From CAYXSX01 sp964493095 (GTDB lineage: Bacteria > Pseudomonadota > Alphaproteobacteria > Micavibrionales > Micavibrionaceae), in NCBI GenBank assembly GCA_964493095.1, contig CAZBNG010000025.1, positions 1 through 28,820 of the forward strand: DNA of 28,820 bases, read 5' to 3'. This document shows, piece after piece, positions 14,068 to 22,553 of the stretch. The position numbers and the translations under genes were made by a program. Positions within the stretch are counted from its first letter, which is position 1. Every line of letters begins with the position of its first letter. The notes beneath the pieces are model-generated. The model made no database searches and was not told the DNA's origin. It saw only the letters and a list, made by a program, of their open reading frames with translations.

Positions 14068-15519
14068 ATGGCACAGCTTATTCAGGGTGAAACAGGCGAA
14101 TGGGAAATGGTGATCGGCATGGAGGTTCATGCGCAGGTCACCGCAAAATCCAAGCTGTTTTCCGGCGCCTCCGCGCAGTTCGGCGCCGAGCCCAACCACC
14201 ATGTTTCCCTGGTGGACGCCGCCATGCCGGGTATGCTTCCGGTTTTGAACAAGCACGTGGTCGATCAGGCGATCAAAACCGGGCTGGGACTGAACGCCGC
14301 CATCAACAAGCATTCCGTTTTCGCGCGCAAAAACTATTTTTACCCCGATCTGCCGCAGGGCTACCAGATTTCCCAGTACGAAGAGCCGATCATCGGCACA
14401 GGCAAAATCGAGATCGACCTTGATAGCGGAGAAACCAAGGAAATCGGTATTACGCGCCTTCATCTGGAGCAGGATGCGGGAAAATCCATCCATGATCAGC
14501 ACCCCACGAAATCATTCGTCGATCTGAACCGTTCGGGTTGTGCGCTGATGGAGATTGTCTCCGAACCCGATATCCGCGGGCCGGAAGAAGCCGCCGCCTA
14601 CCTTTCCAAGCTGCGCATGATCCTGCGCTACCTTGAGACATGCGACGGCAATATGGAAGAAGGCTCGATGCGCGCCGATGTGAATATTTCCGTGCGCAAG
14701 CCGGGGGATAAACTGGGGACAAGGGCGGAAATTAAAAACGTAAACTCGGTTAAGGCCGTGCAACAGGCCATCGAATACGAAGCCCGCCGCCAGATTGAAA
14801 TTATCGAAAATGGCGGTGCAATCGATCAGGAAACGCGGTTGTGGGACCCGGCGAAGCTGGAGACACGCTCCATGCGTTCCAAGGAAGATGCGCATGATTA
14901 CCGCTATTTTCCCGATCCCGACCTGCTTCCCCTTGAACTGACCGACGAGCAGATTGAAAAAATAAAAACCACCCTGCCCGAACTTCCGGACCAGAAAAAA
15001 CACCGTTTTATGGGTGAAATGGGCCTGAGCGCCTATGACGCCAGCGTGATTATCGCGGAAAAATACCGTGCCGACTTTTTTGAAACTGTGGCGGCTGGTC
15101 GTGATGCCAAACTGGCGGCGAACTGGGTGATCAACGAACTGCTGGGCGCCCTGAACAAGGCGGAAAAAACGCTTAAAGAGTCACCGATTACGGCGGAACA
15201 ACTGGGCGGACTGATCGATTTGATCGCCGATAACACAATCTCAGGCAAAATCGCCAAGGATGTCTTCGCCGATATGTTTGCCAGCAGCAAGGATGCCGCC
15301 GCGATCGTCGAGGAAAAAGGCCTGAAACAGGTTACCGACACCGGCGCGATCGAAGCGATTATCGACGAAGTGATCGCCGAAAACCCCGACAATGTCGCCG
15401 CCTATAAAAGCGGAAAAGACAAGCTTTTCGGGTTCTTCGTCGGTCAGGTCATGAAAAAATCACAGGGAAAAGCCAATCCGGCGGCCGTAAACGACCTGCT
15501 AAAACAAAAGCTGTCTTGA
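14068..15519 (+). CDS. gatB: Asp/Glu-tRNA(Asn/Gln) amidotransferase subunit B
   Basis: GatB activates the mischarged aminoacyl-tRNA with ATP and uses ammonia channelled from GatA to form Asn- or Gln-tRNA. The 483-residue product has VIGMEVHAQVTAKSKLFSGA near the N-terminus, KNYFYPDLPQGYQISQYEEP (~89-108), the strongly conserved DLNRSGCALMEIVSEPDIR and EGSMRADVNISVR, and the DYRYFPDPDLLPLEL motif. The C-terminal GatB/YqeY tail ends KANPAAVNDLLKQKL. AGGAG lies about 12 nt before the ATG, a little far. Length is normal. The stop overlaps a promoter candidate for the next gene. Confidence 0.97.
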   Translation: MAQLIQGETGEWEMVIGMEVHAQVTAKSKLFSGASAQFGAEPNHHVSLVDAAMPGMLPVLNKHVVDQAIKTGLGLNAAINKHSVFARKNYFYPDLPQGYQISQYEEPIIGTGKIEIDLDSGETKEIGITRLHLEQDAGKSIHDQHPTKSFVDLNRSGCALMEIVSEPDIRGPEEAAAYLSKLRMILRYLETCDGNMEEGSMRADVNISVRKPGDKLGTRAEIKNVNSVKAVQQAIEYEARRQIEIIENGGAIDQETRLWDPAKLETRSMRSKEDAHDYRYFPDPDLLPLELTDEQIEKIKTTLPELPDQKKHRFMGEMGLSAYDASVIIAEKYRADFFETVAAGRDAKLAANWVINELLGALNKAEKTLKESPITAEQLGGLIDLIADNTISGKIAKDVFADMFASSKDAAAIVEEKGLKQVTDTGAIEAIIDEVIAENPDNVAAYKSGKDKLFGFFVGQVMKKSQGKANPAAVNDLLKQKLS

Positions 15520-15545
15520 TTTTTTAGAAAAATCGGCTATATATT
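15516..15545 (+). promoter_or_regulatory. Candidate promoter for the MraZ-like gene
   Basis: TTGATT (15516-15521) overlaps the gatB stop; TATATT (15540-15545) follows after 18 nt, or TATATA (15538-15543) after 16. The predicted message would have a short leader of about 15-25 nt before the ATG at 15568 or 15577. Confidence 0.45.
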
Positions 15546-15567
15546 ACCATAATTTAAACACGGTAGT

Positions 15568-16203
15568 ATGTGCGCCATGATCCATGAGATTGTCTCTCAT
15601 CCAGACACCCCTCCCCATCCGCCCAGGATTTTTCAGCGGACGCTGGTTTTCACCCCTGAAGGAAACGCGACCATTAAACTTCGAAGCGATGATGCAGAGG
15701 AATTATTGCTCCTGCACCTTGGCCGCCCCCCCAAAGAAAAGCCTATTGTGCTGATCCCCCATCTCTATCTGCCCGTGATAGTTTCCTGCGCTCCGTCTCA
15801 CCCGTTCCTGCAACAATTGCCGCAAACCGATGAAGAAACGCTCAATGATGTTTTTTATGTCGCGGCAACCCCGTTCGAATGGATTCTTCCGGAAATACAA
15901 TACAGCGCAGTAGACCCGGAAGGAAACGCTATCATTCCAAAGCCTTTTATCGATATGCTGAAGTTAAACGATAGCAACGCACAGGTGGTAAGCATCGTGT
16001 ATAATCGCTGGGCCTCCATCATGCCCGCCGCTTATTTCAGACACTATCGGGCGGGGATTTTAGCAGCGTTCCAAAAACCTATGCAGGAATTCCTGACGAT
16101 GAACCAAATTGACATTTTGCGCCTAGGCGCGCAAAATCCGCAAACTAGCCTCCCCGCTGCAACAAACCCTCTGGATTTTCTGGTCCCTGCAAACAACCCG
16201 TGA
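15568..16203 (+). CDS. Diverged MraZ-like (double AbrB-fold) protein
   Basis: This 211-residue soluble protein is not an obvious member of a named family, but its layout follows MraZ, the ring-forming DNA-binding repressor of the division/cell-wall cluster. It has two related halves: TLVFTPEGNATIKL (25-38) and SAVDPEGNAIIPKPF (113-127) resemble the two D-x-x-G-R-x-x-I-P turns of MraZ, and the second half continues MLKLNDSNAQVVSIVYNRW like the strand that follows in MraZ. Between them PQTDEETLNDVFYVAATPFEW fits the linker helix and strand. The conserved Arg of both turns is Asn here, so DNA binding may differ. A C-terminal tail of about 40 residues is extra. The start is uncertain: 15568, or 15577. 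The pilin-like gene ends 1 nt away, convergently. Confidence 0.6.
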   Translation: MCAMIHEIVSHPDTPPHPPRIFQRTLVFTPEGNATIKLRSDDAEELLLLHLGRPPKEKPIVLIPHLYLPVIVSCAPSHPFLQQLPQTDEETLNDVFYVAATPFEWILPEIQYSAVDPEGNAIIPKPFIDMLKLNDSNAQVVSIVYNRWASIMPAAYFRHYRAGILAAFQKPMQEFLTMNQIDILRLGAQNPQTSLPAATNPLDFLVPANNP

Positions 16204-16204
16204 T

Positions 16205-17779
16205 TTAAGGCGGCGTAGTGCGCTTGCAGCAAACGGCGTAGGCCGTGGCAACATTGTTGGCAGGCTCCACCGCTTTCCCCGAAAGCTCTCCTACATCGCG
16301 TATCTTATCAGTTGGCGTCCAGCAGTCCACCACCCAGGAGTTTCCTTCAGGGCGGTTTTCATGCATAAAGCCAATTCTAGAGGGATCAGAAGGAACTGTG
16401 CACCTGCCTCCACCAGAAACCAAGTATTTATCAGCCGGACAACTTGCTCTGCTAACAAACTCCGAGGAAAGCCCTACCTCTGTAGAGCAATCAGAAGGCG
16501 TTGAAAAATTCCGCCACTCCCCAGTACTGGAGCAATACTGCATAATATCATCAGCAGCATAATATCTGATGGCCCCGACTTTATCTGAAGCACACGGCGT
16601 ACTAACGCTTCCAACCTTGACTGCCCCCGTAACATCCAGCTTGGTAGCCGGTGAAACCGTCCCCACTCCGAGATTACCGCTTATCGTTCCATCGCCCGCG
16701 ATATCCAGCTTCATCTGCGGACTGTCCGTTCCAACGCCAAGATTGCCGCTAACTATGGTATTACCCACGACATCCAATTTGGCACGAGCGGTAGTAATAC
16801 CCAACCCCGTATCACCGCTAATTGTGACGTTTCCAGAAACATCGAGTTTTTGCTGTGGTTCACCGCTTACGCCAATCCCCACGTTTCCAATGTTTCTGTT
16901 AACAATATTGGTACCGCTTTCATCTGTCGCCTGCCACCACCCCTCACGATCATCAAGATCAAAGATTGTAAAATCGTCGTACCGCTGGTCATTAACCGCT
17001 GTTGAAAATCCTATGGCTGCACTTTCACGGAAAACTGCCTCGTTATTTGTCTGCCATAGACAATTTTGGGAATCCCCCTCGCCCGGGGGCACTGTGGTAC
17101 GGCAAGGCTCTCCATATCTTTCCCCTTGCAAAGTGTATGCCCCGGCCCCATCTTCGCCATGACTGACCACGTAGAAAGCAGCCGCGTTATTAACAACATT
17201 GCCCTTTTGGTCAACAATCCTGATCTGACCGGAGGGAGAAGAGCCGCCCGCCAAAGCATCCGTTGCCGTCAATGAGTTTGTTACAGCGTATGTCATCTTG
17301 TTGCCGTATATATCTTGCATCAACTCCCCACTAACGCCCAATGTAGCAGTGGGCACTGCGCCAATCAGCACAAGAGCACCGGAGGGAGACTGAGCTACAA
17401 AAACCCCTCCCAAATCTGTTCCAACAGCTGGAGTACCACTCGGACAGACCTCTTCCCCAAACCCTGCATCATCCGGCCCCAAAGTTAACGGCGCCGGGCA
17501 AGGAAACCGTATCGCATCGGGAGGTGGAGGGTCCGGATCACTCGGATCAGGAATATCATCATGGATATAATTCGCAAAAGCTACTCGCAGATCTTGCATA
17601 CGAGTCTGCATATCTTCATATCTTTTCTTTTTGACATACATTGTCGCAAAGGAAAAAAATGCCGCCACGATAATGCCTATAATCACAAGAACTATCGCCA
17701 TTTCGATCAGGGTAAAACCTCCCTGTCCCGCCTTGCGTTTCAAGCTGTTCTTTCTTGCCAACTGTGTAATAGAGCCCAT
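16205..17779 (-). CDS. Prepilin-like protein fused to tail-fibre-type repeats and Cys-rich tip domain
   Basis: This is a 524-residue envelope/surface protein. It begins with a 21-residue basic leader ending GQGG, then the type IV prepilin signature FTLIEMAIVLVIIGIIVAAF, with Glu at +5 of the mature protein; cleavage by prepilin peptidase is expected between G21 and F22. A coiled stretch and a Pro/Asp-rich linker (78-88) lead to a pilin-like region (~92-225: RFPCPAPL ... DIYGNKMTYAV ... AAFYVVSHGEDGAGAY). About residues 299-390 hold four repeats of the LGVGTxSPxxKLDVxGxxxISG type known from phage tail fibres. The C-terminus has VGAIRYYAADDIMQYCSSTGEW, also fibre-like, and many cysteines. Typical pilins have 150-200 residues. 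The start is ATG 17779, with GGAG at the better distance; 17782 also possible. No pilus assembly gene is in the window. Confidence 0.82.
   Translation of the reverse strand: MGSITQLARKNSLKRKAGQGGFTLIEMAIVLVIIGIIVAAFFSFATMYVKKKRYEDMQTRMQDLRVAFANYIHDDIPDPSDPDPPPPDAIRFPCPAPLTLGPDDAGFGEEVCPSGTPAVGTDLGGVFVAQSPSGALVLIGAVPTATLGVSGELMQDIYGNKMTYAVTNSLTATDALAGGSSPSGQIRIVDQKGNVVNNAAAFYVVSHGEDGAGAYTLQGERYGEPCRTTVPPGEGDSQNCLWQTNNEAVFRESAAIGFSTAVNDQRYDDFTIFDLDDREGWWQATDESGTNIVNRNIGNVGIGVSGEPQQKLDVSGNVTISGDTGLGITTARAKLDVVGNTIVSGNLGVGTDSPQMKLDIAGDGTISGNLGVGTVSPATKLDVTGAVKVGSVSTPCASDKVGAIRYYAADDIMQYCSSTGEWRNFSTPSDCSTEVGLSSEFVSRASCPADKYLVSGGGRCTVPSDPSRIGFMHENRPEGNSWVVDCWTPTDKIRDVGELSGKAVEPANNVATAYAVCCKRTTPP
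16610..16885 (-). repeat. Four tail-fibre-type protein repeats (about 21-26 residues each)
   Basis: Inside the pilin-like gene four units follow each other: VGIGVSGEPQQKLDVSGNV, LGITTARAKLDVVGNTIVSG, LGVGTDSPQMKLDIAGDG and LGVGTVSPATKLDVTGAVKV. The KLD-V/I-x-G core is invariant, while the DNA differs between units, so the duplication is old or the units are under selection at protein level. Confidence 0.8.
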
Positions 17780-17852
17780 CATATCTCCCCGGTTCCGGAC
17801 AAAATAAGTTTAACTGTGCCACTTGCGGAGCAAAGCGTCAATTTAAGAGAAT

Positions 17853-17881
17853 ATTATAGCACAATAATAACGATTTTCTAA
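17853..17881 (-). promoter_or_regulatory. Candidate promoter of the pilin-like gene
   Basis: A perfect -10 TATAAT (17853-17858, minus strand) is preceded after 17 nt by TTAGAA (17876-17881). It lies about 75 nt upstream of the pilin-like ATG. The -35 is weak. Confidence 0.5.
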
Positions 17882-17931
17882 AACCCGGTTTCAGGCGCTT
17901 GAAATCGCGTTGAATTACTGATAACTGATAC

Positions 17932-17997
17932 CTGTTCGATGGCATGCCCCGTTCGCACAGGCGAACAAACTCGAATTTGGGGCGCACCCGCGAACAG
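17932..17997. repeat. Nested inverted repeats with four GTTCG/CGAAC copies before tRNA-Ser
   Basis: Three nested stems are visible: CTGTTCG (17932-17938) with CGAACAG (17991-17997), TGCCCC (17945-17950) with GGGGCG (17979-17984, one wobble pair), and GTTCGC (17951-17956) with GCGAAC (17961-17966) closing ACAG. GTTCG occurs at 17934 and 17951 and its complement at 17962 and 17991, so alternative pairings are possible. It lies 4 nt before the tRNA and upstream of the pilin promoter. Confidence 0.55.
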
Positions 17998-18001
17998 TTA
18001 A

Positions 18002-18093
18002 GGAGACGTGGCCGAGCGGCTGAAGGCAACGGTTTGCTAAATCGTCATACGTGGTAACACGTATCGAGGGTTCGAATCCCTCCGTCTCCGCCA
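18002..18093 (+). tRNA. tRNA-Ser (anticodon GCT)
   Basis: The acceptor stem GGAGACG (18002-18008) pairs with CGTCTCC, followed by discriminator G and an encoded CCA (18091-18093). The D region has TGGCCGAGCGGC. The anticodon arm ACGGT-TTGCTAA-ATCGT shows GCT, which reads AGC/AGU serine codons. A long variable arm (around CATACGTGGTAACACGTATCG's stem, 18045-18066) and the T arm GAGGGTTCGAATCCCTC complete a class II tRNA as expected for serine. All stems pair well. Confidence 0.97.
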
Positions 18094-18125
18094 TTCCTGC
18101 CCTCAGGCCCGAAATTCGCTCTAAC

Positions 18126-18179
18126 ATACTGAACAGGAACGATGTTTTCGGGGTTTAAAACCCCGAATTCCGGCAGTAT
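18126..18179. repeat. Large inverted repeat downstream of tRNA-Ser
   Basis: An outer pair ATACTG (18126-18131) with CAGTAT (18174-18179) encloses a perfect inner pair TTCGGGG (18147-18153) with CCCCGAA (18161-18167) around TTTAAAA. No T run follows on either strand, so it is not a standard terminator. It lies ~150 nt before the efflux operon and could be an operator, a processing signal or the end of the tRNA transcript. Confidence 0.55.
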
Positions 18180-18331
18180 ACGAACCCGCCCCCATTATTT
18201 ATGGCTCTTTGTTCAATTTTTCTCCAAAAGACACGAAGGGTCTGGTCAAACGCGCCGTATAATTTATATTACCAGCACGATCACTGCTTACCCGGACGCG
18301 CCTTTTAATGAATGAAGAGAACGGAAAACGC

Positions 18332-19456
18332 ATGGCCAGACAAATCCCCCTCCGCGCCCTTTTGCCCCTAGCGGCCGTAATCCCCCTCTTTCTCGCCTTT
18401 GCCCCCTTTCCCGCCACCGCCCAGCAAAAAGCGATTGAAGTGATCGCCGCCCCGGTAAAGAACCAGGAATTTTCCGACGGGGTTGAGGCGCTGGGCACCA
18501 CGAAAGCCAATGAAAGCGTGGTTATTACCGCCGAAACAGCCGGAAAAATCACCGCAATTCATTTTCAGGACGGGCAGGAGGTTAAGAAAGGTGATTTGCT
18601 GTTGACCCTAGAGCAAAGCGAAGAACAGGCCGAATTGCGCTCCGCCGAGGCGGCGCTGGCGGAGGCCAAATCATCCTATGACCGGGCCAATGACCTGCAA
18701 ACCAACAGCGCGCTTTCCAAGGGCACATTACAGGAAAGGCTCATGGACCTGCGCCAGAGCGAAGCCGCGATTGAGGAAATTAAGGCACGGATCGAAAAAC
18801 GCAATATCGTGGCGCCGTTTGATGGTGTTCTGGGTCTGCGGGAGGTCAGCGTTGGTTCCCTGATCCAGCCCGGCGACACGATCACCACCATCGATGACCT
18901 GAGTCAGGTCAAGATCGATTTCGACGTTCCTTCGGTTTTTCTTGGCAGCCTGCAGCCCGGCATGCCCATTACGGGAAAAATCGAGGCCTTTGGCGACCAT
19001 GTCTTTACCGGCGAGGTGCGTACGGTCAACACACAGGTCGATCCGGTTACGCGTACGGTGCGGGTACGTGCCGTTATACCCAATACGGACGGGATGCTGA
19101 AGCCCGGTTTACTCATGGCCATTACCCTTATGAAGAACCAGCGACAAGCACTTGTAGTTCCAGAAGAATCCCTGATCAAGCGCGGCGAAGACAATTTTGT
19201 CTATATCATCGTACAACAGGGTGGGCAGACATCCGTACATGAGCAAAAAGTTAAAATTGGCGGCCGCCAACCGGGAATAATAGAAATACTCTCCGGTTTA
19301 AGGGCCGGAGACATGCTGGTGGTGCACGGCACGGTCAAAATGCGCGACGGCATGGCGGTAAGCGTACGCGCCGTGGAGCAAAACGACGCCCCGCTTGAGG
19401 AGCTTTTAACGCAAAACCCAGCCGCTGGGCAGATCCCCGCCACCAAAGAGGAATAA
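18332..19456 (+). CDS. RND efflux periplasmic adaptor (membrane fusion protein)
   Basis: The adaptor links the RND pump to the outer-membrane channel. The product (374 residues from ATG 18332) has an N-terminal hydrophobic export segment ending ATAQQ, then AETAGKITAIHFQDGQEVKKGDLLLTL, split over the first lipoyl half, a helical hairpin (~85-145: LRSAEAALAEAKSSYDRAN ... AAIEEIKARIEK), the second lipoyl half IVAPFDGVLGLREVSVGSL, a beta-barrel region with FDVPSVFLGSLQPG, and a membrane-proximal end (VVPEESLIKRGEDNFVYII). The order is the normal HlyD/AcrA layout. ATG 18308 is eight codons upstream in frame; GAAGAGAACGG before 18332 favours the shorter form. A lone TATAAT (18258-18263) is the only promoter hint. 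The pump gene follows after 4 nt. Confidence 0.93.
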   Translation: MARQIPLRALLPLAAVIPLFLAFAPFPATAQQKAIEVIAAPVKNQEFSDGVEALGTTKANESVVITAETAGKITAIHFQDGQEVKKGDLLLTLEQSEEQAELRSAEAALAEAKSSYDRANDLQTNSALSKGTLQERLMDLRQSEAAIEEIKARIEKRNIVAPFDGVLGLREVSVGSLIQPGDTITTIDDLSQVKIDFDVPSVFLGSLQPGMPITGKIEAFGDHVFTGEVRTVNTQVDPVTRTVRVRAVIPNTDGMLKPGLLMAITLMKNQRQALVVPEESLIKRGEDNFVYIIVQQGGQTSVHEQKVKIGGRQPGIIEILSGLRAGDMLVVHGTVKMRDGMAVSVRAVEQNDAPLEELLTQNPAAGQIPATKEE

Positions 19457-19460
19457 CGGC

Positions 19461-22400
19461 ATGATCCTGTCCGACATTTCCGTCAAACGGCCCGTTTTCG
19501 CCTCCGTTATGTCGTTGCTGCTGATCGCGTTCGGTGCGGTGGCCTTCCTCCAGCTTCCCCTGCGTGAATATCCGGACATCGACCCTCCGATCGTTTCTGT
19601 CAGCACCAGCTACCAGGGCGCATCGGCCAATATCGTGGAAACCCGCATTACCGAGATCATCGAAGACAGTATTTCCGGCGTAGAGGGCGTTAAATACATC
19701 TCTTCCACCTCCTCCGACGGACGGTCGCGCATTAATATAGAGTTTGACGTGAACCGCGACATCGAAGCCGCCGCCAACGACGTGCGCGACCGGGTTTCCG
19801 GCATTGTAGACAACCTGCCTGAAGAAGCCGACCCGCCCGACATCCAGAAAGCGGATTCCAGCGACGACGTTATCTTGTGGCTTAATCTCGTCAGCGACCG
19901 TATGGACGTATTGGAGCTTACCGATTACGCCAAACGCTATCTTGAGGACCGCTTTTCCGTGCTGCCCGGCGTGGCGCGGGTGCGCGTGGGTGGCGGGCTG
20001 GAGTATTCCATGCGCATATGGCTCGACCGCAAAGAGATGGCGGCGCGCAACCTGACCGTCACCGATATAGAAAATGCTCTGCGTACGGAAAATATCGAGC
20101 TTCCTGCCGGCAGCATTGAATCGGAGGAAATGCAGTTCACTGCACGCATCCAGCGCGCTTACCACACGCCGGAAGACTTCCGCAAACTGGTGGTCGCAAG
20201 GGGCGATAATTACCTTGTGCGGCTGGGCGATATCGCACGGGTGGAAAAGGCCGCTATCGAAAAGCGTACATTGTTCCGCGGCAACGGCGTACCTATGGTA
20301 GGGCTGGGAATTATCAAACAGTCAAAAGCCAATACCATTGCCGTGGCGCAGGAGGCGATAGACCTTGCCGGACAATTGCAGCCCAACCTGCCCGAGGGCA
20401 TGGAGCTTGCAACGTCCTATGACACCTCCGTCTTTATCCGGGGGGCAATTACGGAGGTTTACAAAACGCTTTTCATCGCCATGGGACTGGTGATTATCGT
20501 GATGTACCTGTTTTTGGGCAGCTTCCGCGCCATGCTAATCCCCGCCGTAACCGTTCCTGTTTCTCTGGTGGCCACTTTTATCGTACTGGACATGTTCGGC
20601 TTTTCGATCAACCTGCTGACCCTCCTCGCCCTCGTACTGGCGATCGGCCTTGTGGTTGATGACGCGATTGTCGTGCTGGAAAACGTATATCGCCGTATCG
20701 AGGAAGGCGAACCGCCGCTCTCCGCAGCTTTTTACGGCACACGGCAGGTCGGGTTTGCCGTGATTGCCACTTCGCTTGTCCTGATCGCCGTGTTTGCTCC
20801 CATTACTTTCCTGGAAGGCGATCTTGGACGACTCTTTACCGAATTTGCCATCACGATGGTGGCCGCCATTTCCTTTTCCACCTTCGTCGCCGTTACGCTT
20901 TGCCCTATGCTGGCTTCCAAAATCCTGAAAAAGACACAGCGCACGGCCCTTAGCGCCAAGGTCGATCACCTTTTCCGGAAATTCAGCAACGGTTATGCCT
21001 CCCTGCTGCGCGGCGCGCTTAAGGTAAAGTTTCTGGTCGTTGTCCTGTTTGCCCTAATGGCCGGGGCCTGTGTATTCCTGTTCAATGCCATCCCTTCCGA
21101 ATACGCGCCAAAAGAAGACCGCGGCGCTTTTTTTGTCATGGTTACAGGGCCCGAGGGCGCTTCTTACCAGTTCACCAAGGAATATATGGATGAAATAGAG
21201 CGCCGCCTGATGCCTTACACGGCAAGCGGAGAAGTAAAACGCATACTGGTCCGTGCCCCCCGCTCTTTCGGCACGCTATCCAGTTTCAACGACGGCATTG
21301 TGATTGTCGTGCTGAACGACTGGTCACAGCGGCGTAGCGGTTTTGAGATTATGAACGAAGTGGCCGGCAAGCTCTCCGACCTTCCTGGTGTACGGGCCTT
21401 CCCTGTCATGCGCCAAAGTTTTGGCGGGGGGACAGCCAAGCCGGTACAGTTCGTTCTGGGCGGGGGAACCTATGAAGAGCTTGCTCAATGGCGCGATATG
21501 CTGATCGAAAAAATCAACGAAAACAATCCCGGCCTGACAGACATCGACAGCGATTACAAGGAAACCAAACCGCAACTGCGTTTGACCATCAATAAGGACC
21601 GGGCCGGTGATCTGGGCGTCAGCGTTCAGACGATAGGCCGCACACTGGAAACCATGCTGGGTTCGCGCAAGGTTACCACCTATATCGAGGACGGTGAGGA
21701 ATATGATGTGATCCTTGAGGGCGAGCGTGACCAGCAGCGCACGCCCACCAATATGCAGAATATATATGTGCGTTCGGATAAAAGCGGTGAGCTGATCCCG
21801 CTGGCTAACCTTGTTACAATCGAGGAATATGCCGATTCCGGTTCCCTGAACCGTTATAACCGCGTACGCGCAATCACTATAGAGGCAGGTCTTGCCAACG
21901 GTTATTCGTTAGGTGACGCCTTAAACTATCTGCGCACCCTGACCCGCGAATACCTGCCCGCCAGTGCGTCCATAGATTATAAGGGTGAATCACTTGACTA
22001 CCAGACCAGCGGGTCTTCCCTGCTTTTTGTTTTCATTTTGGGGTTCGTCGTGGTCTTCCTGGTACTTGCGGCGCAATTCGAAAGCTATATTCACCCGTTA
22101 ATTATTATACTTACCGTGCCGCTGGCTATTGCCGGGGCGCTGGCCGGGCTCTATATCACTGGAAATTCTCTGAATGTTTACACACAGATCGGACTTATCA
22201 TGCTTATCGGCCTTGCAGCGAAAAACGGAATTCTTATCGTCGAATTCGTCAATCAGCTGCGTGACGAAGGGGAAGAGTTTACTGCGGCATTGCTCAAAGC
22301 TTCGCAAATTCGCCTGCGCCCCATCGTAATGACCAGCATTACCACAATTGCCGGTTCGATCCCCCTGATTCTTTCCTCGGGTGCCGGGGCCGAAACGCGC

Positions 22401-22553
22401 ATGGCCATCGGCGTGGTTATTTTGTTCGGTGTGTCCGCCGCCACCTTATTTACTCTCTTTATCGTACCTGTCGCTTATGATCTACTGGCGCGCGGCACGG
22501 GATCGCCTAATGACGTCAAACGCAAACTCGAGCAGGAACAACAAAGACCATGA
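19461..22553 (+). CDS. RND-type multidrug efflux pump (HAE1-like inner-membrane transporter)
   Basis: This is a proton-driven inner-membrane exporter of drugs or other hydrophobic compounds. The 1030-residue length fits the AcrB/MexB/MexI group. It starts ILSDISVKRPVFASVMSLLL (first membrane helix) and LPLREYPDIDPPIVSVSTSY, then the porter domains, then membrane helices from ~335. The proton-relay aspartates D400 and D401 lie in IGLVVDDAIVVLENV and the matching lysine in GLAAKNGILIVEFVNQLRD near residue 925. A second periplasmic loop domain and twelve helices in total are as expected. The substrate cannot be told. The ATG is 4 nt after the adaptor stop, and the channel gene overlaps its end by 4 nt (ATGA), so all three are co-translated. 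No regulator gene is adjacent. Confidence 0.95.
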   Translation: MILSDISVKRPVFASVMSLLLIAFGAVAFLQLPLREYPDIDPPIVSVSTSYQGASANIVETRITEIIEDSISGVEGVKYISSTSSDGRSRINIEFDVNRDIEAAANDVRDRVSGIVDNLPEEADPPDIQKADSSDDVILWLNLVSDRMDVLELTDYAKRYLEDRFSVLPGVARVRVGGGLEYSMRIWLDRKEMAARNLTVTDIENALRTENIELPAGSIESEEMQFTARIQRAYHTPEDFRKLVVARGDNYLVRLGDIARVEKAAIEKRTLFRGNGVPMVGLGIIKQSKANTIAVAQEAIDLAGQLQPNLPEGMELATSYDTSVFIRGAITEVYKTLFIAMGLVIIVMYLFLGSFRAMLIPAVTVPVSLVATFIVLDMFGFSINLLTLLALVLAIGLVVDDAIVVLENVYRRIEEGEPPLSAAFYGTRQVGFAVIATSLVLIAVFAPITFLEGDLGRLFTEFAITMVAAISFSTFVAVTLCPMLASKILKKTQRTALSAKVDHLFRKFSNGYASLLRGALKVKFLVVVLFALMAGACVFLFNAIPSEYAPKEDRGAFFVMVTGPEGASYQFTKEYMDEIERRLMPYTASGEVKRILVRAPRSFGTLSSFNDGIVIVVLNDWSQRRSGFEIMNEVAGKLSDLPGVRAFPVMRQSFGGGTAKPVQFVLGGGTYEELAQWRDMLIEKINENNPGLTDIDSDYKETKPQLRLTINKDRAGDLGVSVQTIGRTLETMLGSRKVTTYIEDGEEYDVILEGERDQQRTPTNMQNIYVRSDKSGELIPLANLVTIEEYADSGSLNRYNRVRAITIEAGLANGYSLGDALNYLRTLTREYLPASASIDYKGESLDYQTSGSSLLFVFILGFVVVFLVLAAQFESYIHPLIIILTVPLAIAGALAGLYITGNSLNVYTQIGLIMLIGLAAKNGILIVEFVNQLRDEGEEFTAALLKASQIRLRPIVMTSITTIAGSIPLILSSGAGAETRMAIGVVILFGVSAATLFTLFIVPVAYDLLARGTGSPNDVKRKLEQEQQRP

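Noticed and set aside
17934..17954. LexA/SOS box of the alphaproteobacterial GTTC-N7-GTTC type
   Set aside because: The two GTTC copies are 13 nt apart, not 7.
17915..18127. Minus-strand 70-residue ORF over the tRNA (GFEPSIRVTTY-type peptide)
   Set aside because: It is the antisense reading of the tRNA-Ser gene, a common false gene call.
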